Program-made: the position numbers and the translations under genes
From: Pseudomonas viridiflava
GTDB taxonomy: Bacteria > Pseudomonadota > Gammaproteobacteria > Pseudomonadales > Pseudomonadaceae
DNA: 64,000 nucleotides
Reading direction: 5' to 3'
Assembly (NCBI RefSeq): GCF_900580675.1
Contig: NZ_UTBG01000101.1
Location: 1 to 64,000 of the forward strand
Part shown: positions 26,222-38,092 of the stretch, piece by piece
Numbering within the stretch: position 1 is the stretch's first letter
Layout of the letters: the number at the start of each line of letters is the position of its first letter
The notes under the pieces: model-generated
Databases searched by the model: none
Seen by the model: the letters and a program-made list of their open reading frames with translations, nothing else
Told to the model about the DNA's origin: nothing

Positions 26222-27559
26222 ATGACTAAAAAATACTTTGGCACCGACGGTATACGTGGTCGGGTCGGTGAGTTTCCGATTACCCCGGATTTCATGCTCA
26301 AGCTGGGTTGGGCGGCAGGCATGGCGTTCCGCAGCATGGGCGCTTGCCGCATCCTGGTGGGCAAGGACACGCGAATTTCAGGCTACATGTTTGAATCCGC
26401 CCTGGAGGCCGGTTTGTCGGCCGCGGGCGCTGATGTGATGCTGCTGGGCCCAATGCCGACGCCGGCTATCGCTTACCTGACGCGTACCTTTCACGCTGAA
26501 GCCGGTATCGTGATCAGCGCCTCGCACAATCCCCATGATGACAACGGCATCAAGTTTTTCTCGGGCCAGGGCACCAAACTGCCGGACGAGATCGAGTTGA
26601 TGATCGAAGAGTTGCTGGATGCGCCGATGACGGTGGTTGAGTCCAGCAAGTTGGGTAAAGTGTCGCGCATCAACGATGCGTCTGGCCGTTACATCGAATT
26701 CTGCAAGAGCAGCGTACCCAGCAGCACAAATTTTGCCGGGTTGAAGATTGTTGTCGACTGCGCCCATGGCGCGACCTATAAAGTGGCGCCCAGCGTATTC
26801 AAGGAGTTGGGTGCGGACGTAACCGTGTTGTCGGCCCAGCCTAATGGCTTGAACATCAACGATAACTGCGGCTCAACCCATATGGGGCAGTTGCAGGCGG
26901 CAGTCCTGGCCGAGCACGCGGACCTGGGTATCGCGTTCGACGGTGACGGCGACCGTGTGCTGATGGTGGATCACACCGGTGCAGTGGTCGACGGTGATGA
27001 TCTGTTGTTCATCATTGCCCGCGACTTGCATGAGCGTAACAAGCTGCAGGGTGGCGTCGTCGGTACGCTGATGAGCAACCTGGGGCTGGAGCTGGCCCTC
27101 GCCGAGCTGAATATCCCGTTTGTGCGCGCCAATGTTGGTGACCGCTATGTGATCGCCGAGCTGCTCGAGCGTAACTGGCAGGTGGGTGGTGAGAATTCCG
27201 GGCATGTCGTTTGCTTCCAGCACACCACGACCGGCGACGCGATTATTGCTGCGTTGCAGGTGCTGCTGGCGTTGCGCCGACGCGAAGAGAGCCTGGCCCA
27301 GGCGCGTCAAGCGCTGCGCAAGTGCCCGCAAGTGCTACTTAATGTGCGATTTGCTGGCGGCGATAACCCGATCGAGCACCCTGCTGTCAAAGAGGCCTGC
27401 GAGCGCGTAACCCTGGCAATGGCGGGCCGTGGACGGGTGTTGCTGCGCAAGTCCGGCACAGAGCCTCTGGTGCGCGTCATGGTCGAAGGCGAGGACGAAA
27501 CGCAGGTTCGCGGCCATGCCGAAGACCTGGCAAAACTGGTAACTGAAATTTGCGCCTGA
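26222..27559 (+). CDS. glmM: Phosphoglucosamine mutase
   Basis: The 445-residue enzyme converts glucosamine-6-phosphate to glucosamine-1-phosphate for peptidoglycan and LPS. The active-site phosphoserine is Ser101 in SASHNP. The metal-binding loop DGDGDR is near residue 240, and the C-terminal sugar/phosphate loop [12 protein letters not shown] is present. It is the third gene of the ftsH-folP-glmM unit. Confidence 0.98.
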   Translation: MTKKYFGTDGIRGRVGEFPITPDFMLKLGWAAGMAFRSMGACRILVGKDTRISGYMFESALEAGLSAAGADVMLLGPMPTPAIAYLTRTFHAEAGIVISASHNPHDDNGIKFFSGQGTKLPDEIELMIEELLDAPMTVVESSKLGKVSRINDASGRYIEFCKSSVPSSTNFAGLKIVVDCAHGATYKVAPSVFKELGADVTVLSAQPNGLNINDNCGSTHMGQLQAAVLAEHADLGIAFDGDGDRVLMVDHTGAVVDGDDLLFIIARDLHERNKLQGGVVGTLMSNLGLELALAELNIPFVRANVGDRYVIAELLERNWQVGGENSGHVVCFQHTTTGDAIIAALQVLLALRRREESLAQARQALRKCPQVLLNVRFAGGDNPIEHPAVKEACERVTLAMAGRGRVLLRKSGTEPLVRVMVEGEDETQVRGHAEDLAKLVTEICA

Positions 27560-27625
27560 ATTCGGCTTGCCAGTGATGGTGTGGTTGGGTAACATCTGCG
27601 CCCACTTTGACCGACGAGGTACAGC

Positions 27626-28381
27626 ATGCGTCGCACTATGGTAGCTGGTAACTGGAAGATGCACGGTACCCGCGCCAGTGTCGCTGAGCTGATCAATGGC
27701 CTTCGTCACTTGGCCTTGCCTAGCGGTGTTGATGTTGCGGTTTTCCCGCCTTGCTTGCATATCAACCAGGTTGTTGATGGCTTGAAAGGTAAGTCGATTC
27801 AGGTCGGCGCGCAGAATTCTGCGGTGGAGCCCATGCAAGGTGCGTTGACCGGTGAGATTTCGCCGAGTCAGCTGGTCGATGCGGGTTGTTCCTATGTGCT
27901 TGTCGGGCACTCCGAGCGCCGTCAGATGATGGGCGAGCGTGATGGGACACTCAATCGCAAGTTCGCAGCGGCACAGGCTTGTGGCTTGATTCCAGTGTTG
28001 TGCATAGGGGAGACCCTTGAGCAGCGTGAATCGGGCAAGACTCTTGAAGTTGTCTCGCGTCAGCTGGGCAGCATCATCGAGGAGCTGGGTGTCGGTGCAT
28101 TTGCAAAGGCAGTAATTGCTTACGAGCCGGTCTGGGCCATTGGTACCGGGCTGACTGCTACACCGCAACAGGCGCAGGATGTGCACGCAGCCATCCGCGC
28201 GCAGTTGGCGGCAGAGAATTCTGAAGTCGCGCAAGGTGTGCGGCTTCTATACGGCGGCAGCGTGAAGGCGGCCAATGCGGTCGAACTGTTCGGCATGCCG
28301 GATATCGATGGGGGGCTCATTGGTGGAGCTTCCCTGAATGCAGATGAGTTCGGTGCGATCTGTCGCGCCGCGGGAAACTGA
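27626..28381 (+). CDS. tpiA: Triosephosphate isomerase
   Basis: The 251-residue TIM barrel interconverts dihydroxyacetone phosphate and glyceraldehyde-3-phosphate. Catalytic Lys11 is in GNWKMHG, the catalytic histidine in VGHSERR, and the catalytic glutamate in [11 protein letters not shown]. Lower GC at third positions than in neighbouring glmM is noticeable. secG follows after 4 bases, the usual tpiA-secG pair. Confidence 0.98.
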   Translation: MRRTMVAGNWKMHGTRASVAELINGLRHLALPSGVDVAVFPPCLHINQVVDGLKGKSIQVGAQNSAVEPMQGALTGEISPSQLVDAGCSYVLVGHSERRQMMGERDGTLNRKFAAAQACGLIPVLCIGETLEQRESGKTLEVVSRQLGSIIEELGVGAFAKAVIAYEPVWAIGTGLTATPQQAQDVHAAIRAQLAAENSEVAQGVRLLYGGSVKAANAVELFGMPDIDGGLIGGASLNADEFGAICRAAGN

Positions 28382-28385
28382 AAAA

Positions 28386-28769
28386 ATGCTGGAAACAGTC
28401 GTAGTCGTTTTTCATCTGTTGGCTGCCCTGGGCGTAGTTGCCCTGGTTTTGTTGCAACAGGGTAAAGGTGCGGATGCTGGTGCGTCTTTCGGTGCAGGTG
28501 CTTCAAATACTGTGTTCGGAAGCCAAGGTTCCTCTACCTTTCTTAGTAAGTTTACTGCTATACTTGCCGCCGGTTTCTTCATAACCAGCTTGGGGTTAGG
28601 TTACTTTGCTAAAGAGAAAGCTCATGTGCTGACTCAAGTAGGTCTCCCAAATCCAGCAGTGTTGGAAGTACCAAAAGCAAAACCGGCTTCTGATGATGTC
28701 CCGGTGCTTCAAGAGCAAAAGTCGGCTACTCCAGCGACTGACGTGCCTCCAGCTCAAGAGCAAAAGTAA
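28386..28769 (+). CDS. secG: Sec translocase subunit SecG
   Basis: The 127-residue inner-membrane protein assists SecYE in protein export. Two membrane segments (residues about 3-21 and 52-70) are separated by the conserved [15 protein letters not shown] loop. A Pro/Lys-rich C-terminal tail is longer than in E. coli. The frame is open 16 codons upstream inside tpiA, but the ATG at 28386 gives the conserved start [12 protein letters not shown]. The message probably continues into the tRNA-Leu gene 21 bases downstream. Confidence 0.96.
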   Translation: MLETVVVVFHLLAALGVVALVLLQQGKGADAGASFGAGASNTVFGSQGSSTFLSKFTAILAAGFFITSLGLGYFAKEKAHVLTQVGLPNPAVLEVPKAKPASDDVPVLQEQKSATPATDVPPAQEQK

Positions 28770-28790
28770 GAAGGTTGTAAACGCTGTATT

Positions 28791-28876
28791 GCCGAGGTGG
28801 TGGAATTGGTAGACACGCAACCTTGAGGTGGTTGTGCCCATAGGGTGTAGGGGTTCGAGTCCCCTTCTCGGTACCA
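28791..28876 (+). tRNA. tRNA-Leu (anticodon GAG)
   Basis: An 86-nt class II tRNA with a variable arm. The anticodon stem CAACC/GGTTG encloses TTGAGGT, so the anticodon is GAG. The T-arm GGGGTTCGAGTCCCC and an encoded CCA end are visible. It lies 21 bases after secG. Confidence 0.97.
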
Positions 28877-28888
28877 ATTATCAGGAGA

Positions 28889-28910
28889 GCCCGCTGTTGC
28901 GGGCTTTCTT
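28889..28910 (+). terminator. Terminator after tRNA-Leu
   Basis: AGCCCGC-TGTT-GCGGGCT followed by TTCTT: a 7-bp stem 12 bases after the tRNA. Confidence 0.8.
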
Positions 28911-28927
28911 GTAGGTGGAAGGTTACA

Positions 28928-28956
28928 TTGACCCTGTAAGGGATCGGTCGTATACT
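28928..28956 (+). promoter_or_regulatory. Sigma-70 promoter of tRNA-fMet
   Basis: TTGACC (28928-28933) and TATACT (28951-28956) with an exact 17-bp spacer. The predicted start is about 11 bases before the mature tRNA. Confidence 0.85.
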
Positions 28957-28972
28957 TCCGCCCCAGCTTTGT

Positions 28973-29049
<77 letters not shown>

Positions 29050-29059
29050 GTTTTAGCGG

Positions 29060-29081
29060 AGCCCCTTTTAAGGGGCTTTTT
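29060..29081 (+). terminator. Terminator after tRNA-fMet
   Basis: AGCCCCTT-TT-AAGGGGCT followed by TTTT, 11 bases after the tRNA. Read-through into rimP is likely partial, as in related operons. Confidence 0.85.
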
Positions 29082-29189
29082 GTTAGCTGGACACTTTCAA
29101 CGCCGCTGTTCGACGGCGTTTCAAGGATGGGCGTTTCGCCCATTTTTTTATTTTGCACAGCATGCACATACATGCACGAGGGGGTTCAG

Positions 29190-29648
29190 GTGTCGAGCAA
29201 GCTAGAAGAGTTGCAGGCCTTGCTGGCCCCGGTGATCGTGGCCCTAGGCTATGAATGCTGGGGTATTGAGTTTTCGGCTCAAGGTCGCCACTCAATGTTG
29301 CGCGTTTATATCGATAAAGAGGGCGGCGTGCTGGTGGACGATTGTGCCATTGTCAGCCGTCAGATCAGCGGTGTACTGGATGTTGAAGATCCGATTTCCG
29401 TTGAATACACCCTCGAAGTTTCCTCGCCAGGCATGGAACGCCCACTGTTCACTATTGAGCAGTTTGCAAAATTTGCCGGTGAACAAGTGAAGATCAAGCT
29501 GCGATCCCCCTTCGAAGGGCGACGCAACTTTCAGGGCCTTCTGCGCGGTGTAGAAGAACAGGATGTCGTGGTGCAGGTAGAAGACCATGAGTTCCTGTTG
29601 CCGATCGATATGATCGACAAGGCCAACATTATTCCCAGTTTTGACTGA
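29190..29648 (+). CDS. rimP: Ribosome maturation factor RimP
   Basis: The 152-residue protein (YhbC family) assists 30S subunit maturation. [23 protein letters not shown] and the [12 protein letters not shown] signature are conserved. The start is GTG at 29190, with a GAGGGGG ribosome-binding site 5-6 bases upstream, giving [12 protein letters not shown] as in other pseudomonads; an ATG at 29172 is the alternative. It is the first gene of the nusA-infB operon. Confidence 0.95.
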   Translation: MSSKLEELQALLAPVIVALGYECWGIEFSAQGRHSMLRVYIDKEGGVLVDDCAIVSRQISGVLDVEDPISVEYTLEVSSPGMERPLFTIEQFAKFAGEQVKIKLRSPFEGRRNFQGLLRGVEEQDVVVQVEDHEFLLPIDMIDKANIIPSFD

Positions 29649-29695
29649 GACGCGGATCCCGCGGATCCAATGGCTTGCGAAAGGCGAGGCGTACG

Positions 29696-31177
29696 ATGAG
29701 CAAAGAAGTACTGCTGGTTGTTGAGTCGGTATCCAATGAAAAGGGCGTACCGGCAAACGTGATTTTTGAAGCGCTGGAGCTGGCCCTGGCCACTGCTACC
29801 AAAAAGCGTTTTGAAGACGAAGTTGATCTGCGTGTGGAAATCAACCGCCACACCGGTGCCTATGAGACTTTCCGTCGCTGGACGGTCGTCGAAGAAGCCG
29901 ATCTTGATGATCCGGCCATCGAAACCTGGCCAAGCAAGGTTGCCGAAACGCACCCTGGCGCCAATGTCGGTGATGTCGTCGAAGAAAAGATCGAGTCGAT
30001 CGAATTCGGCCGTATTGCTGCACAGACCGCTAAACAGGTCATCGTGCAGAAGGTTCGCGAAGCTGAGCGCGCTCAAGTCGTTGACGCTTATCGCGAGCGC
30101 CTGGGTGAAATCATCTCCGGCACCGTTAAAAAAGTTACCCGCGACAACGTGATCGTCGACTTGGGCAACAACGCCGAAGCGTTGCTGGCTCGTGAAGACA
30201 TCATTTCTCGCGAAACCTTCCGGGTCGGCGTGCGTCTGCGTGCGCTGCTCAAGGAAATCCGCACCGAGAACCGCGGCCCTCAGTTGATCCTGTCGCGTAC
30301 CGCGCCGGAAATGCTGATCGAGCTGTTCCGCATTGAAGTGCCGGAAATCGCCGAAGGCCTGATCGAAGTCATGGCTGCGTCCCGCGACCCGGGTTCGCGC
30401 GCCAAGATCGCGGTCCGCTCCAAGGACAAACGCATCGACCCGCAGGGCGCTTGCATCGGGATGCGCGGTTCGCGCGTCCAGGCAGTGTCGGGTGAGTTGG
30501 GCGGTGAGCGTGTGGACATCGTGCTGTGGGACGATAACCCGGCGCAGTTCGTGATCAACGCCATGTCGCCGGCTGAAGTGGCAGCAATTATCGTCGACGA
30601 GGATGCCCATGCAATGGACATCGCCGTTGGCGCAGACAATCTGGCTCAGGCCATTGGTCGTGGTGGTCAGAACGTGCGTCTGGCCAGCCAACTGACCGGT
30701 TGGACCCTGAACGTGATGACCGAATCGGACATCCAGGCTAAGCAGCAAGCTGAAACCGGTGACATCCTGCGAAACTTTATCGACGAGCTGGAAGTCGATG
30801 AAGACCTGGCGCAGGTGCTGGTAGATGAAGGCTTCACCAGCCTGGAAGAGATTGCCTACGTACCGTTGGAAGAAATGCTCAACATCGACGGCTTTGACGA
30901 AGACACCGTCAACGAGCTTCGCGCTCGGGCCAAGGATCGTTTGTTGACTAAAGCCATCGCTACTGAGGAAAAGCTGGCAGACGCCCATCCGGCCGAAGAC
31001 CTGCTCTCGCTTGAGGGTATGGACAAGGATTTGGCGATGGAACTGGCGGTGCGCGGCGTAATTACCCGCGAAGACCTGGCCGAGCAGTCTATTGACGATC
31101 TGCTCGACATCGACGGCATTGACGATGATCGTGCCGGCAAGTTGATCATGGCCGCCCGAGCCCATTGGTTCGAGTAA
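29696..31177 (+). CDS. nusA: Transcription termination/antitermination factor NusA
   Basis: The 493-residue factor binds RNA polymerase and nascent RNA. It has the N-terminal RNAP-binding domain (about 1-125), an S1 domain (about 130-200), two KH domains (about 205-345; [18 protein letters not shown]), and two acidic C-terminal repeats (about 365-490) of the gammaproteobacterial type. The ATG at 29696 gives [16 protein letters not shown]. It lies 28 bp upstream of infB in the same operon. Confidence 0.98.
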   Translation: MSKEVLLVVESVSNEKGVPANVIFEALELALATATKKRFEDEVDLRVEINRHTGAYETFRRWTVVEEADLDDPAIETWPSKVAETHPGANVGDVVEEKIESIEFGRIAAQTAKQVIVQKVREAERAQVVDAYRERLGEIISGTVKKVTRDNVIVDLGNNAEALLAREDIISRETFRVGVRLRALLKEIRTENRGPQLILSRTAPEMLIELFRIEVPEIAEGLIEVMAASRDPGSRAKIAVRSKDKRIDPQGACIGMRGSRVQAVSGELGGERVDIVLWDDNPAQFVINAMSPAEVAAIIVDEDAHAMDIAVGADNLAQAIGRGGQNVRLASQLTGWTLNVMTESDIQAKQQAETGDILRNFIDELEVDEDLAQVLVDEGFTSLEEIAYVPLEEMLNIDGFDEDTVNELRARAKDRLLTKAIATEEKLADAHPAEDLLSLEGMDKDLAMELAVRGVITREDLAEQSIDDLLDIDGIDDDRAGKLIMAARAHWFE

Positions 31178-31204
31178 TTAGGCGCGGCCTGAGGAGAGAA
31201 GTGC

Positions 31205-33721
31205 ATGACGCAAGTCACGGTGAAACAACTGGCCGATGAGGTCAAAACACCGGTAGAGCGCCTGTTGCAGCAGATGCGTGAGGCAGGTCTGCCGCACACC
31301 GCCGCCGATGAAGGTGTGAGCGATAGTGAGAAGCAGTCTTTGCTGACTCACTTGAAGAGCAGCCACAAGGCGAAAGTGGAAGAACCGCGCAAGATTACAT
31401 TGCAGCGCAAAACCACCAGCACCCTGCGTGTTGCTGGTAGCAAGAGCATCAGCGTTGAAGTACGCAAGAAGAAAGTCTTCGTACAGCGCAGCCCGGAAGA
31501 AATCGAAGCCGAGCGCAAACGCGATCTGGAAGAACGTCGCGCAGTAGAAAATGCTGCTCGTCAGAAGGCTGAAGAAGAAGCCAAGCGCCGCGCCGAAGAA
31601 GAAGCGCGTCGCCAGCCTGCTGCTGCGCAAGCTGCGTCCACGGACGCGGTCGCCGCGCCTGTTGAAGCTGTGCGTGAGGCCGCTCCGGTTGCCGCTGCAC
31701 CCGCTCCTGCAGCTGACGCTCGCAAGCGTGACGAACCTCGTCGTCCGGACAAACCACGTGCCGACGATAACAATCGTCGCGGTGGCGGTGCCGATGGCGA
31801 GCGCAAAAACGCTCCGCATCGTGCCTCGGTCAAAGAGAAAGCGCCTGCTCCACGCGTTGCCCCACGTACTACCGACGAAGAAAGCGATGGCTTCCGTCGT
31901 GGTGGTCGCGGCAAGGCCAAGCTGAAAAAGCGCAACGCCCACGGTTTCCAGAGCCCAACCGGCCCTGTCGTGCGTGATGTGCAGATCGGCGAGACCATTT
32001 CTGTTGGCGATCTGGCCAACCAGATGTCGGTCAAGGCTGCTGAAATCATCAAGTTCATGTTCAAACTGGGTACTCCAGCGACCATCAACCAGGTGCTTGA
32101 TCAGGAAACTGCTCAGTTGGTAGCCGAAGAACTGGGCCACAAAGTGACCCTGGTCAGCGACACCGCCCTGGAAGATTCCCTGGCCGAGTCCCTGAAGTTT
32201 GAAGGTGAGACGTTCTCCCGTGCACCGGTTGTGACCGTAATGGGCCACGTTGACCACGGTAAGACCTCGCTGCTCGACTACATCCGTCGTGCCAAGGTAG
32301 CTGCTGGCGAAGCCGGCGGCATCACCCAGCACATCGGTGCATACCACGTTGAAACCGAACGCGGCATGGTCACCTTCCTCGACACCCCAGGTCACGCCGC
32401 GTTTACCGCAATGCGTGCCCGTGGTGCCAAGGCGACTGACATCGTGATCCTGGTCGTTGCAGCGGACGACGGCGTAATGCCGCAGACCATTGAAGCTGTC
32501 CAGCACGCCAAGGCCGCTGGTGTTCCACTGGTTGTTGCCGTGAACAAAATCGACAAGCCGGGCGCCGATCTTGATCGCATCCGCAGCGAACTGTCGGTTC
32601 ACGGCGTGACTTCCGAAGAGTGGGGCGGTGATACGCCGTTCGTTTCGGTCTCGGCGAAAGTCGGTACTGGCGTAGACGAACTGCTTGAAGCGGTCCTGTT
32701 GCAAGCCGAAGTACTCGAGCTGAAAGCGACTCCATCGGCCCCAGGTCGTGGTGTCGTGGTTGAATCGCGTCTCGACAAAGGTCGTGGCCCGGTTGCAACC
32801 GTTCTGGTTCAAGACGGTACCCTGCGCCAAGGCGACATGGTCCTGGTCGGTTCGAACTATGGCCGTGTACGTGCCATGCTCGACGAGAACGGCAAGCCTA
32901 TCAAGGAAGCCGGTCCTTCCATCCCTGTCGAGATTCTCGGCCTGGACGGCACCCCGGACGCTGGCGACGAGATGAGCGTGGTTGCCGACGAGAAGAAAGC
33001 CCGTGAAGTGGCTCTGTTCCGTCAAGGCAAGTTCCGCGAAGTCAAACTGGCCCGTGCTCATGCCGGCAAGCTGGAAAACATCTTCGAGAACATGGGCCAG
33101 GCAGAGAAGAAGACGCTTAACATCGTCCTCAAATCTGACGTCCGTGGTTCGCTCGAAGCGTTGAACGGCGCCTTGAACGGCCTGGGTAACGACGAAGTGC
33201 AAGTGCGCGTTGTCGGTGGCGGTGTCGGTGGTATCACCGAGTCCGACGCCAACCTGGCACTGGCTTCCAACGCTGTACTGTTCGGCTTCAACGTGCGTGC
33301 CGATGCTGGCGCTCGCAAGATCGTCGAGCAGGAAGGCCTGGACATGCGTTACTACAACGTCATCTACGACATCATCGAAGACGTCAAGAAAGCCCTTACC
33401 GGCATGCTTGGCAGTGACGTCCGGGAGAACATCCTGGGTGTTGCCGAGGTGCGTGACGTGTTCCGCTCGCCGAAATTCGGCGCGATCGCCGGTTGCATGG
33501 TTATCGAAGGTGTTGTGCACCGTAACCGTCCAATCCGCGTACTGCGTGAAGACATCGTTATCTTCGAAGGCGAGCTGGAATCCCTGCGCCGCTTCAAGGA
33601 TGACGCTTCCGAAGTGCGTGCCGGCATGGAATGTGGTATCGGCGTCAAGAGCTACAACGACGTCAAGGCTGGCGACAAGATCGAAGTCTACGAGAAGGTC
33701 CAGGTTGCTCGCAGCCTCTAA
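31205..33721 (+). CDS. infB: Translation initiation factor IF-2
   Basis: The 838-residue GTPase places fMet-tRNA on the 30S subunit. An IF2 N-terminal subdomain (residues 1-50) is followed by a long charged linker rich in Ala, Arg and Glu (about 95-250). The G domain has [13 protein letters not shown] and NKID. Domains II-IV follow to the C-terminus. Its own initiator tRNA is encoded at the head of this region. Confidence 0.98.
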   Translation: MTQVTVKQLADEVKTPVERLLQQMREAGLPHTAADEGVSDSEKQSLLTHLKSSHKAKVEEPRKITLQRKTTSTLRVAGSKSISVEVRKKKVFVQRSPEEIEAERKRDLEERRAVENAARQKAEEEAKRRAEEEARRQPAAAQAASTDAVAAPVEAVREAAPVAAAPAPAADARKRDEPRRPDKPRADDNNRRGGGADGERKNAPHRASVKEKAPAPRVAPRTTDEESDGFRRGGRGKAKLKKRNAHGFQSPTGPVVRDVQIGETISVGDLANQMSVKAAEIIKFMFKLGTPATINQVLDQETAQLVAEELGHKVTLVSDTALEDSLAESLKFEGETFSRAPVVTVMGHVDHGKTSLLDYIRRAKVAAGEAGGITQHIGAYHVETERGMVTFLDTPGHAAFTAMRARGAKATDIVILVVAADDGVMPQTIEAVQHAKAAGVPLVVAVNKIDKPGADLDRIRSELSVHGVTSEEWGGDTPFVSVSAKVGTGVDELLEAVLLQAEVLELKATPSAPGRGVVVESRLDKGRGPVATVLVQDGTLRQGDMVLVGSNYGRVRAMLDENGKPIKEAGPSIPVEILGLDGTPDAGDEMSVVADEKKAREVALFRQGKFREVKLARAHAGKLENIFENMGQAEKKTLNIVLKSDVRGSLEALNGALNGLGNDEVQVRVVGGGVGGITESDANLALASNAVLFGFNVRADAGARKIVEQEGLDMRYYNVIYDIIEDVKKALTGMLGSDVRENILGVAEVRDVFRSPKFGAIAGCMVIEGVVHRNRPIRVLREDIVIFEGELESLRRFKDDASEVRAGMECGIGVKSYNDVKAGDKIEVYEKVQVARSL

Positions 33722-33792
33722 CTCGCGTACTTCCGGAGCCACGCAGCGTGTGGGCATGCAAATGCCCCGCGCAGCGTACGGACTCTAAACGC

Positions 33793-33826
33793 AACGCCCG
33801 GTCTGGCTTTTGTCAGGCCGGGCGTT
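33793..33826 (+). other. Hairpin between infB and rbfA
   Basis: AACGCCCGG and CCGGGCGTT arms close a stem with an extended inner part, followed by only three T. Its place between infB and rbfA (159-bp gap) suggests partial termination or RNA processing that tunes downstream expression. Confidence 0.5.
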
Positions 33827-33880
33827 TGCCGCTTTCAGACCCCACGGGTTTCACCGTGTGGCAGTAACAGGTAACAAGAC

Positions 33881-34276
33881 ATGGCAAAAGAATACAGCCG
33901 TACCCAACGTATCGGCGATCAGATGCAGCGCGAGCTGGCCCAACTGATCCGACGCGAAGTCAAAGACCCCCGCGTTGGCCTGGTCACCATCACCGCCGTT
34001 GAAGTAAGTCGCGATGTTGGTCACGCGAAGATCTTCATCACCGTGATGGGGCAGGACAGCAGTGAAGAAATCGCGCAAAGCATCAAGGTGCTCAATTCGG
34101 CCGCAGGTTTCCTGCGTATGCAATTGGCCCGTGAAATGAAGCTGCGCAGCGTTCCCCAGTTGCACTTCCATTACGACGAAAGCGTCGTGCGTGGTGCGCA
34201 CCTGTCGGCGCTGATCGAGCGCGCCGTGGCTGAAGACAGCCAGCGCCCGTCCACACCTGAAGACGCCAAGGAGTAA
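33881..34276 (+). CDS. rbfA: 30S ribosome-binding factor RbfA
   Basis: The 131-residue KH-like protein is needed for late 30S assembly and cold adaptation. It has the typical start [22 protein letters not shown] and the [10 protein letters not shown] motif. It is separated by 3 bases from truB, so the two are translationally linked in the nusA-infB-rbfA-truB-rpsO-pnp series. Confidence 0.97.
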   Translation: MAKEYSRTQRIGDQMQRELAQLIRREVKDPRVGLVTITAVEVSRDVGHAKIFITVMGQDSSEEIAQSIKVLNSAAGFLRMQLAREMKLRSVPQLHFHYDESVVRGAHLSALIERAVAEDSQRPSTPEDAKE

Positions 34277-34279
34277 GCG

Positions 34280-35197
34280 GTGGCTCAGGTCAAACGTATC
34301 CGTCGCAACGTCAGCGGCATCATTCTGCTCGACAAGCCCATTGGCTTTACCTCCAATGCCGCGTTGCAGAAGGTCCGCTGGCTGCTCAATGCCGAGAAGG
34401 CCGGGCACACCGGCAGCCTCGATCCCCTGGCCACCGGCGTGCTGCCGTTGTGCTTTGGCGAGGCCACCAAGTTCTCGCAATACCTGCTTGATTCCGACAA
34501 GGGTTACGAAACCCTGATGCAACTGGGCAAGACCACCACCACGGCCGACGCCGAAGGTGATGTTCTGCAGGTTCGCGACGTGACCGTTGGTCGTGCTGAT
34601 ATCGAGGCTGCCTTGCCCGGTTTTCGTGGGCAAATCAGTCAGATACCGCCGATGTACTCAGCGCTTAAGCGTGATGGCCAGCCTCTTTACAAGCTGGCAC
34701 GTGCGGGCGAAGTAGTGGAGCGCGAACCGCGTTCTGTTACTATTGCGCGCTTGGAATTGCTCGCTCATGAAGGCGACACTGCCCGCTTGGCCGTGGACTG
34801 CAGCAAAGGCACTTATATCCGTACCCTGGTGGAAGATATTGGTGAACAGCTCGGTTGCGGCGCGTACGTTGCAGAACTGCGACGCACCCAGGCCGGTCCT
34901 TTCAGCCTGGCCCAGACGGTCACGCTGGAAGAGTTGGAAGCCGTGCACGCCGAAGGCGGCAATGAAGCAGTTGATCGCTTCCTGATGCCATCGGACAGCG
35001 GTTTGCTGGATTGGCCATTGCTGCACTTCTCGGAGCACAGCGCGTTCTATTGGCTCAACGGCCAGCCGGTACGTGCCCCGGATGCCCCGAAGTTCGGCAT
35101 GGTGCGGGTACAGGATCATAACGGTCGCTTTATCGGTATCGGTGAAGTGAGCGAAGACGGGCGCATCGCGCCGCGTCGACTGATTCGGTCAGAATGA
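34280..35197 (+). CDS. truB: tRNA pseudouridine-55 synthase
   Basis: The 305-residue enzyme makes pseudouridine 55 in the T-loop of tRNAs. Catalytic Asp48 is in [12 protein letters not shown]. The [13 protein letters not shown] motif and the C-terminal PUA-like region are present. The start is GTG at 34280, three bases after the rbfA stop. Confidence 0.97.
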   Translation: MAQVKRIRRNVSGIILLDKPIGFTSNAALQKVRWLLNAEKAGHTGSLDPLATGVLPLCFGEATKFSQYLLDSDKGYETLMQLGKTTTTADAEGDVLQVRDVTVGRADIEAALPGFRGQISQIPPMYSALKRDGQPLYKLARAGEVVEREPRSVTIARLELLAHEGDTARLAVDCSKGTYIRTLVEDIGEQLGCGAYVAELRRTQAGPFSLAQTVTLEELEAVHAEGGNEAVDRFLMPSDSGLLDWPLLHFSEHSAFYWLNGQPVRAPDAPKFGMVRVQDHNGRFIGIGEVSEDGRIAPRRLIRSE

Positions 35198-35312
35198 CCG
35201 AACGAGTGTGGCTGTTAACAGGCACGGTCAACACTCATTTTTAGATACAGGGATTTGTCCCTGGCCTGTTGAAACTGCCCTTTGGGTGGTTTCCTGAAAA
35301 AAGGATTGCCTC

Positions 35313-35582
35313 ATGGCTCTCGACGTTCAAGAAAAAGCACAAATCGTTGCTGACTATCAGCAAGCTGTTGGTGACACTGGTTCGCCAGAAGTGCAAGTTG
35401 CACTGCTGACCCACAACATCAACAAGCTGCAAGGTCACTTCAAGGCCAACGGTAAAGATCACCACTCCCGTCGTGGTCTGATCCGCATGGTAAACCAGCG
35501 CCGTAAGCTGCTGGACTACCTGAAAGGCAAGGATCTGGGTCGTTATCAGGCTCTGATCGGTCGCCTGGGTCTGCGTCGCTAA
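35313..35582 (+). CDS. rpsO: 30S ribosomal protein S15
   Basis: The 89-residue primary 16S rRNA-binding protein has normal length and the conserved [14 protein letters not shown] and [22 protein letters not shown] blocks. A 115-bp leader separates it from truB and could hold the S15 autoregulatory fold. An A/T-rich ribosome-binding region with AAAAAAGGA precedes the ATG. Codon use is highly optimised. Confidence 0.98.
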   Translation: MALDVQEKAQIVADYQQAVGDTGSPEVQVALLTHNINKLQGHFKANGKDHHSRRGLIRMVNQRRKLLDYLKGKDLGRYQALIGRLGLRR

Positions 35583-35609
35583 TAAGCGATTGCGCTAGAG
35601 GTTGGTTGT

Positions 35610-35648
35610 CTGCCGTGTGTCAGTGGGATTTCCGCTGGCCCATGGCAG
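35610..35648 (+). other. Stem-loop between rpsO and pnp (possible RNase III site)
   Basis: CTGCC (35610-35614) pairs with GGCAG (35644-35648), with additional inner pairing (GTCAG/CTGGC). In E. coli the rpsO-pnp leader contains an RNase III-cut stem used for PNPase autoregulation. The same position here suggests, but does not prove, an equivalent. Confidence 0.4.
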
Positions 35649-35776
35649 GCTCCCAGCCTCAAGTTTTATCTGGATACACGTTTTACCCTGGACCAGGCTC
35701 GGGCCGATTCCCGACATTGCCCAAGAATTTCGCAAGAAGACAAGTTCCCCAAGAGCCACAAAGAAGGTAGGACACC

Positions 35777-37882
35777 GTGAACCCGGTTATCAAAAAATTC
35801 CAGTTCGGTCAGTCGACCGTTACCCTCGAGACAGGCCGTATCGCCCGTCAAGCCTCCGGCGCAGTGCTGGTCACCGTTGACGATGACGTCACCGTATTGG
35901 TGACCGTGGTTGGCGCCAAGACCGCTGACCCGAGCAAAGGCTTCTTCCCTCTTTCCGTTCACTACCAGGAAAAGACTTACGCTGCCGGTAAGATCCCTGG
36001 CGGTTTCTTCAAGCGTGAAGGCCGTCCTTCCGAAAAAGAAACCCTGACTTCCCGACTGATCGACCGTCCGATCCGTCCGCTGTTCCCAGAAGGCTTCATG
36101 AACGAAGTGCAGGTTGTCTGCACCGTCGTTTCCACCAGCAAGAAAACCGATCCGGACATCGCTGCGATGATCGGTACCTCGGCTGCCCTGGCTATTTCCG
36201 GTATTCCTTTCGACGGCCCGATCGGCTGCGCGCGCGTTGCGTTCCACGAAAGCACCGGCTACCTGCTGAACCCGACTTACGAACAACAGAAAGCGTCGAG
36301 CCTGGACATGGTCGTTGCCGGTACTTCGGAAGCCGTGTTGATGGTTGAATCGGAAGCCAAAGAGCTGACCGAAGACCAGATGCTGGGCGCAGTACTGTTT
36401 GCTCACGACGAGTTCCAGGTTGTGATCAACGCTGTCAAAGAACTCGCTGCCGAAGCTGCCAAGCCTACTTGGGCCTGGGCTCCACAGGCTGAAGCGACTG
36501 AACTGCTGGGCGCTATCCGCTCCGAGTTCGGCGCTGCCATCTCCGACGCCTACACCATCACCGTCAAGGCCGATCGTTACGCGCGCCTGGGCGAGCTGAA
36601 GGATCAGGTTGTAGCCAAGCTGTCCGGTGAAGAAGGCCAGCCTTCTTCCAGCGAAGTCAAAGCTGCATTCGGCGAAATCGAATACCGCACCGTTCGCGAA
36701 AACATCGTTAACGGCAAGCCACGTATCGACGGTCGCGACACCCGCACCGTACGTCCGCTGAACATCGAAGTCGGCGTTCTGCCGAAGACTCACGGTTCGG
36801 CCCTGTTCACCCGTGGTGAAACTCAGGCCCTGGTAGTCGCGACCCTGGGTACTGCCCGTGACGCACAGCTGCTGGACACCCTGGAAGGCGAGAAAAAAGA
36901 CCCGTTCATGCTGCACTACAACTTCCCGCCGTTCTCGGTCGGTGAGTGTGGCCGCATGGGTGGCGCTGGTCGTCGCGAAATCGGTCACGGCCGTCTGGCT
37001 CGTCGTTCGATCTCGGCCATGCTGCCGGCTGCCGACGTGTTCCCGTACACCATCCGTGTTGTATCGGAAATCACCGAGTCCAACGGTTCCAGCTCCATGG
37101 CTTCCGTTTGCGGTGCTTCCCTGGCATTGATGGACGCCGGTGTGCCGATGAAGGCGCCGGTTGCCGGTATCGCCATGGGCCTGGTTAAAGAAGGCGAGAA
37201 GTTCGCCATCCTGACCGACATCCTGGGCGACGAAGACCACCTGGGCGACATGGACTTCAAAGTAGCCGGTACCGCCAAAGGTGTTACCGCGCTGCAGATG
37301 GACATCAAGATCAAGGGCATCACCGAAGAGATCATGGAAATCGCTCTGGGCCAAGCCCTGGAAGCGCGCCTGAACATCCTCGGCCAGATGAACCAGATCA
37401 TTGGTCAGTCGCGTACCGAACTGTCGGAAAATGCTCCGACCATGATCGCGATGAAAATCGACACCGACAAAATCCGTGATGTTATCGGTAAAGGCGGCGC
37501 GACCATCCGTGCGATCTGCGAAGAGACCAAGGCTTCGATCGATATCGAAGACGACGGCTCGATCAAGATCTTCGGCGAAACCAAGGAAGCTGCTGAAGCT
37601 GCACGTCAGCGCGTTCTGGGCATCACCGCTGAAGCCGAGATCGGCAAGATCTACGTCGGTAAGGTTGAGCGCATCGTCGACTTCGGCGCATTCGTCAACA
37701 TCCTGCCGGGTAAAGACGGTCTGGTTCACATCTCCATGCTGAGCGACGCTCGCGTTGAGAAAGTGACCGACATTCTGAAAGAAGGCCAGGAAGTGGAAGT
37801 GCTGGTACTGGACGTGGACAACCGCGGCCGTATCAAGCTCTCCATCAAGGACGTAGCAGCAGCCAAGGCTTCGGGCGTTTAA
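35777..37882 (+). CDS. pnp: Polynucleotide phosphorylase
   Basis: The 701-residue 3'-5' exoribonuclease degrades RNA phosphorolytically and is a degradosome component. Two RNase PH domains (about 10-140 and 320-460) flank a helical domain, followed by KH (about 555-615; [15 protein letters not shown]) and S1 (about 620-690) domains. The start is GTG, giving [20 protein letters not shown]. Length is standard. It ends at a strong terminator. Confidence 0.98.
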   Translation: MNPVIKKFQFGQSTVTLETGRIARQASGAVLVTVDDDVTVLVTVVGAKTADPSKGFFPLSVHYQEKTYAAGKIPGGFFKREGRPSEKETLTSRLIDRPIRPLFPEGFMNEVQVVCTVVSTSKKTDPDIAAMIGTSAALAISGIPFDGPIGCARVAFHESTGYLLNPTYEQQKASSLDMVVAGTSEAVLMVESEAKELTEDQMLGAVLFAHDEFQVVINAVKELAAEAAKPTWAWAPQAEATELLGAIRSEFGAAISDAYTITVKADRYARLGELKDQVVAKLSGEEGQPSSSEVKAAFGEIEYRTVRENIVNGKPRIDGRDTRTVRPLNIEVGVLPKTHGSALFTRGETQALVVATLGTARDAQLLDTLEGEKKDPFMLHYNFPPFSVGECGRMGGAGRREIGHGRLARRSISAMLPAADVFPYTIRVVSEITESNGSSSMASVCGASLALMDAGVPMKAPVAGIAMGLVKEGEKFAILTDILGDEDHLGDMDFKVAGTAKGVTALQMDIKIKGITEEIMEIALGQALEARLNILGQMNQIIGQSRTELSENAPTMIAMKIDTDKIRDVIGKGGATIRAICEETKASIDIEDDGSIKIFGETKEAAEAARQRVLGITAEAEIGKIYVGKVERIVDFGAFVNILPGKDGLVHISMLSDARVEKVTDILKEGQEVEVLVLDVDNRGRIKLSIKDVAAAKASGV

Positions 37883-37903
37883 TTACCCGCTGGCTTTACG
37901 CTG

Positions 37904-37933
37904 AAAAAGAGGACCCTTCGGGGTCCTTTTTTT
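37904..37933 (+). terminator. Terminator after pnp
   Basis: AGGACCC-TTC-GGGTCCT stem with an eight-T tract, about 22 bases after the pnp stop. Confidence 0.95.
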
Positions 37934-37985
37934 GTGGATAAAGGAAAGTGCCGAAAAATCAGGCGCTTAATAGAATCCAAAAGCC

Positions 37986-38025
37986 GCAACTTGCATGCAG
38001 GTTAGGCCTGCTTCATGCAAGTTGC
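37986..38025. promoter_or_regulatory. Perfect 12-bp inverted repeat, candidate sigma-54 enhancer site
   Basis: GCAACTTGCATG (37986-37997) and CATGCAAGTTGC (38014-38025) form an exact inverted repeat with a 16-bp spacer. The centre lies about 114 bp upstream of the start predicted for the sigma-54 promoter at 38093, a typical distance for an enhancer-binding protein. The regulator is unknown; the repeat does not match the CbrB site found upstream of crcZ. Confidence 0.55.
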
Positions 38026-38092
38026 ACGATTTCGGAAAATTGGAAGTTTTATAAGCTGTTGTTTTTAAAGGAATTAATTCGAAGGCTGGACT

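Noticed and set aside
29531..31165. A 544-codon minus-strand open frame
   Set aside because: It is antisense to nusA and the end of rimP and shows no recognisable domain.
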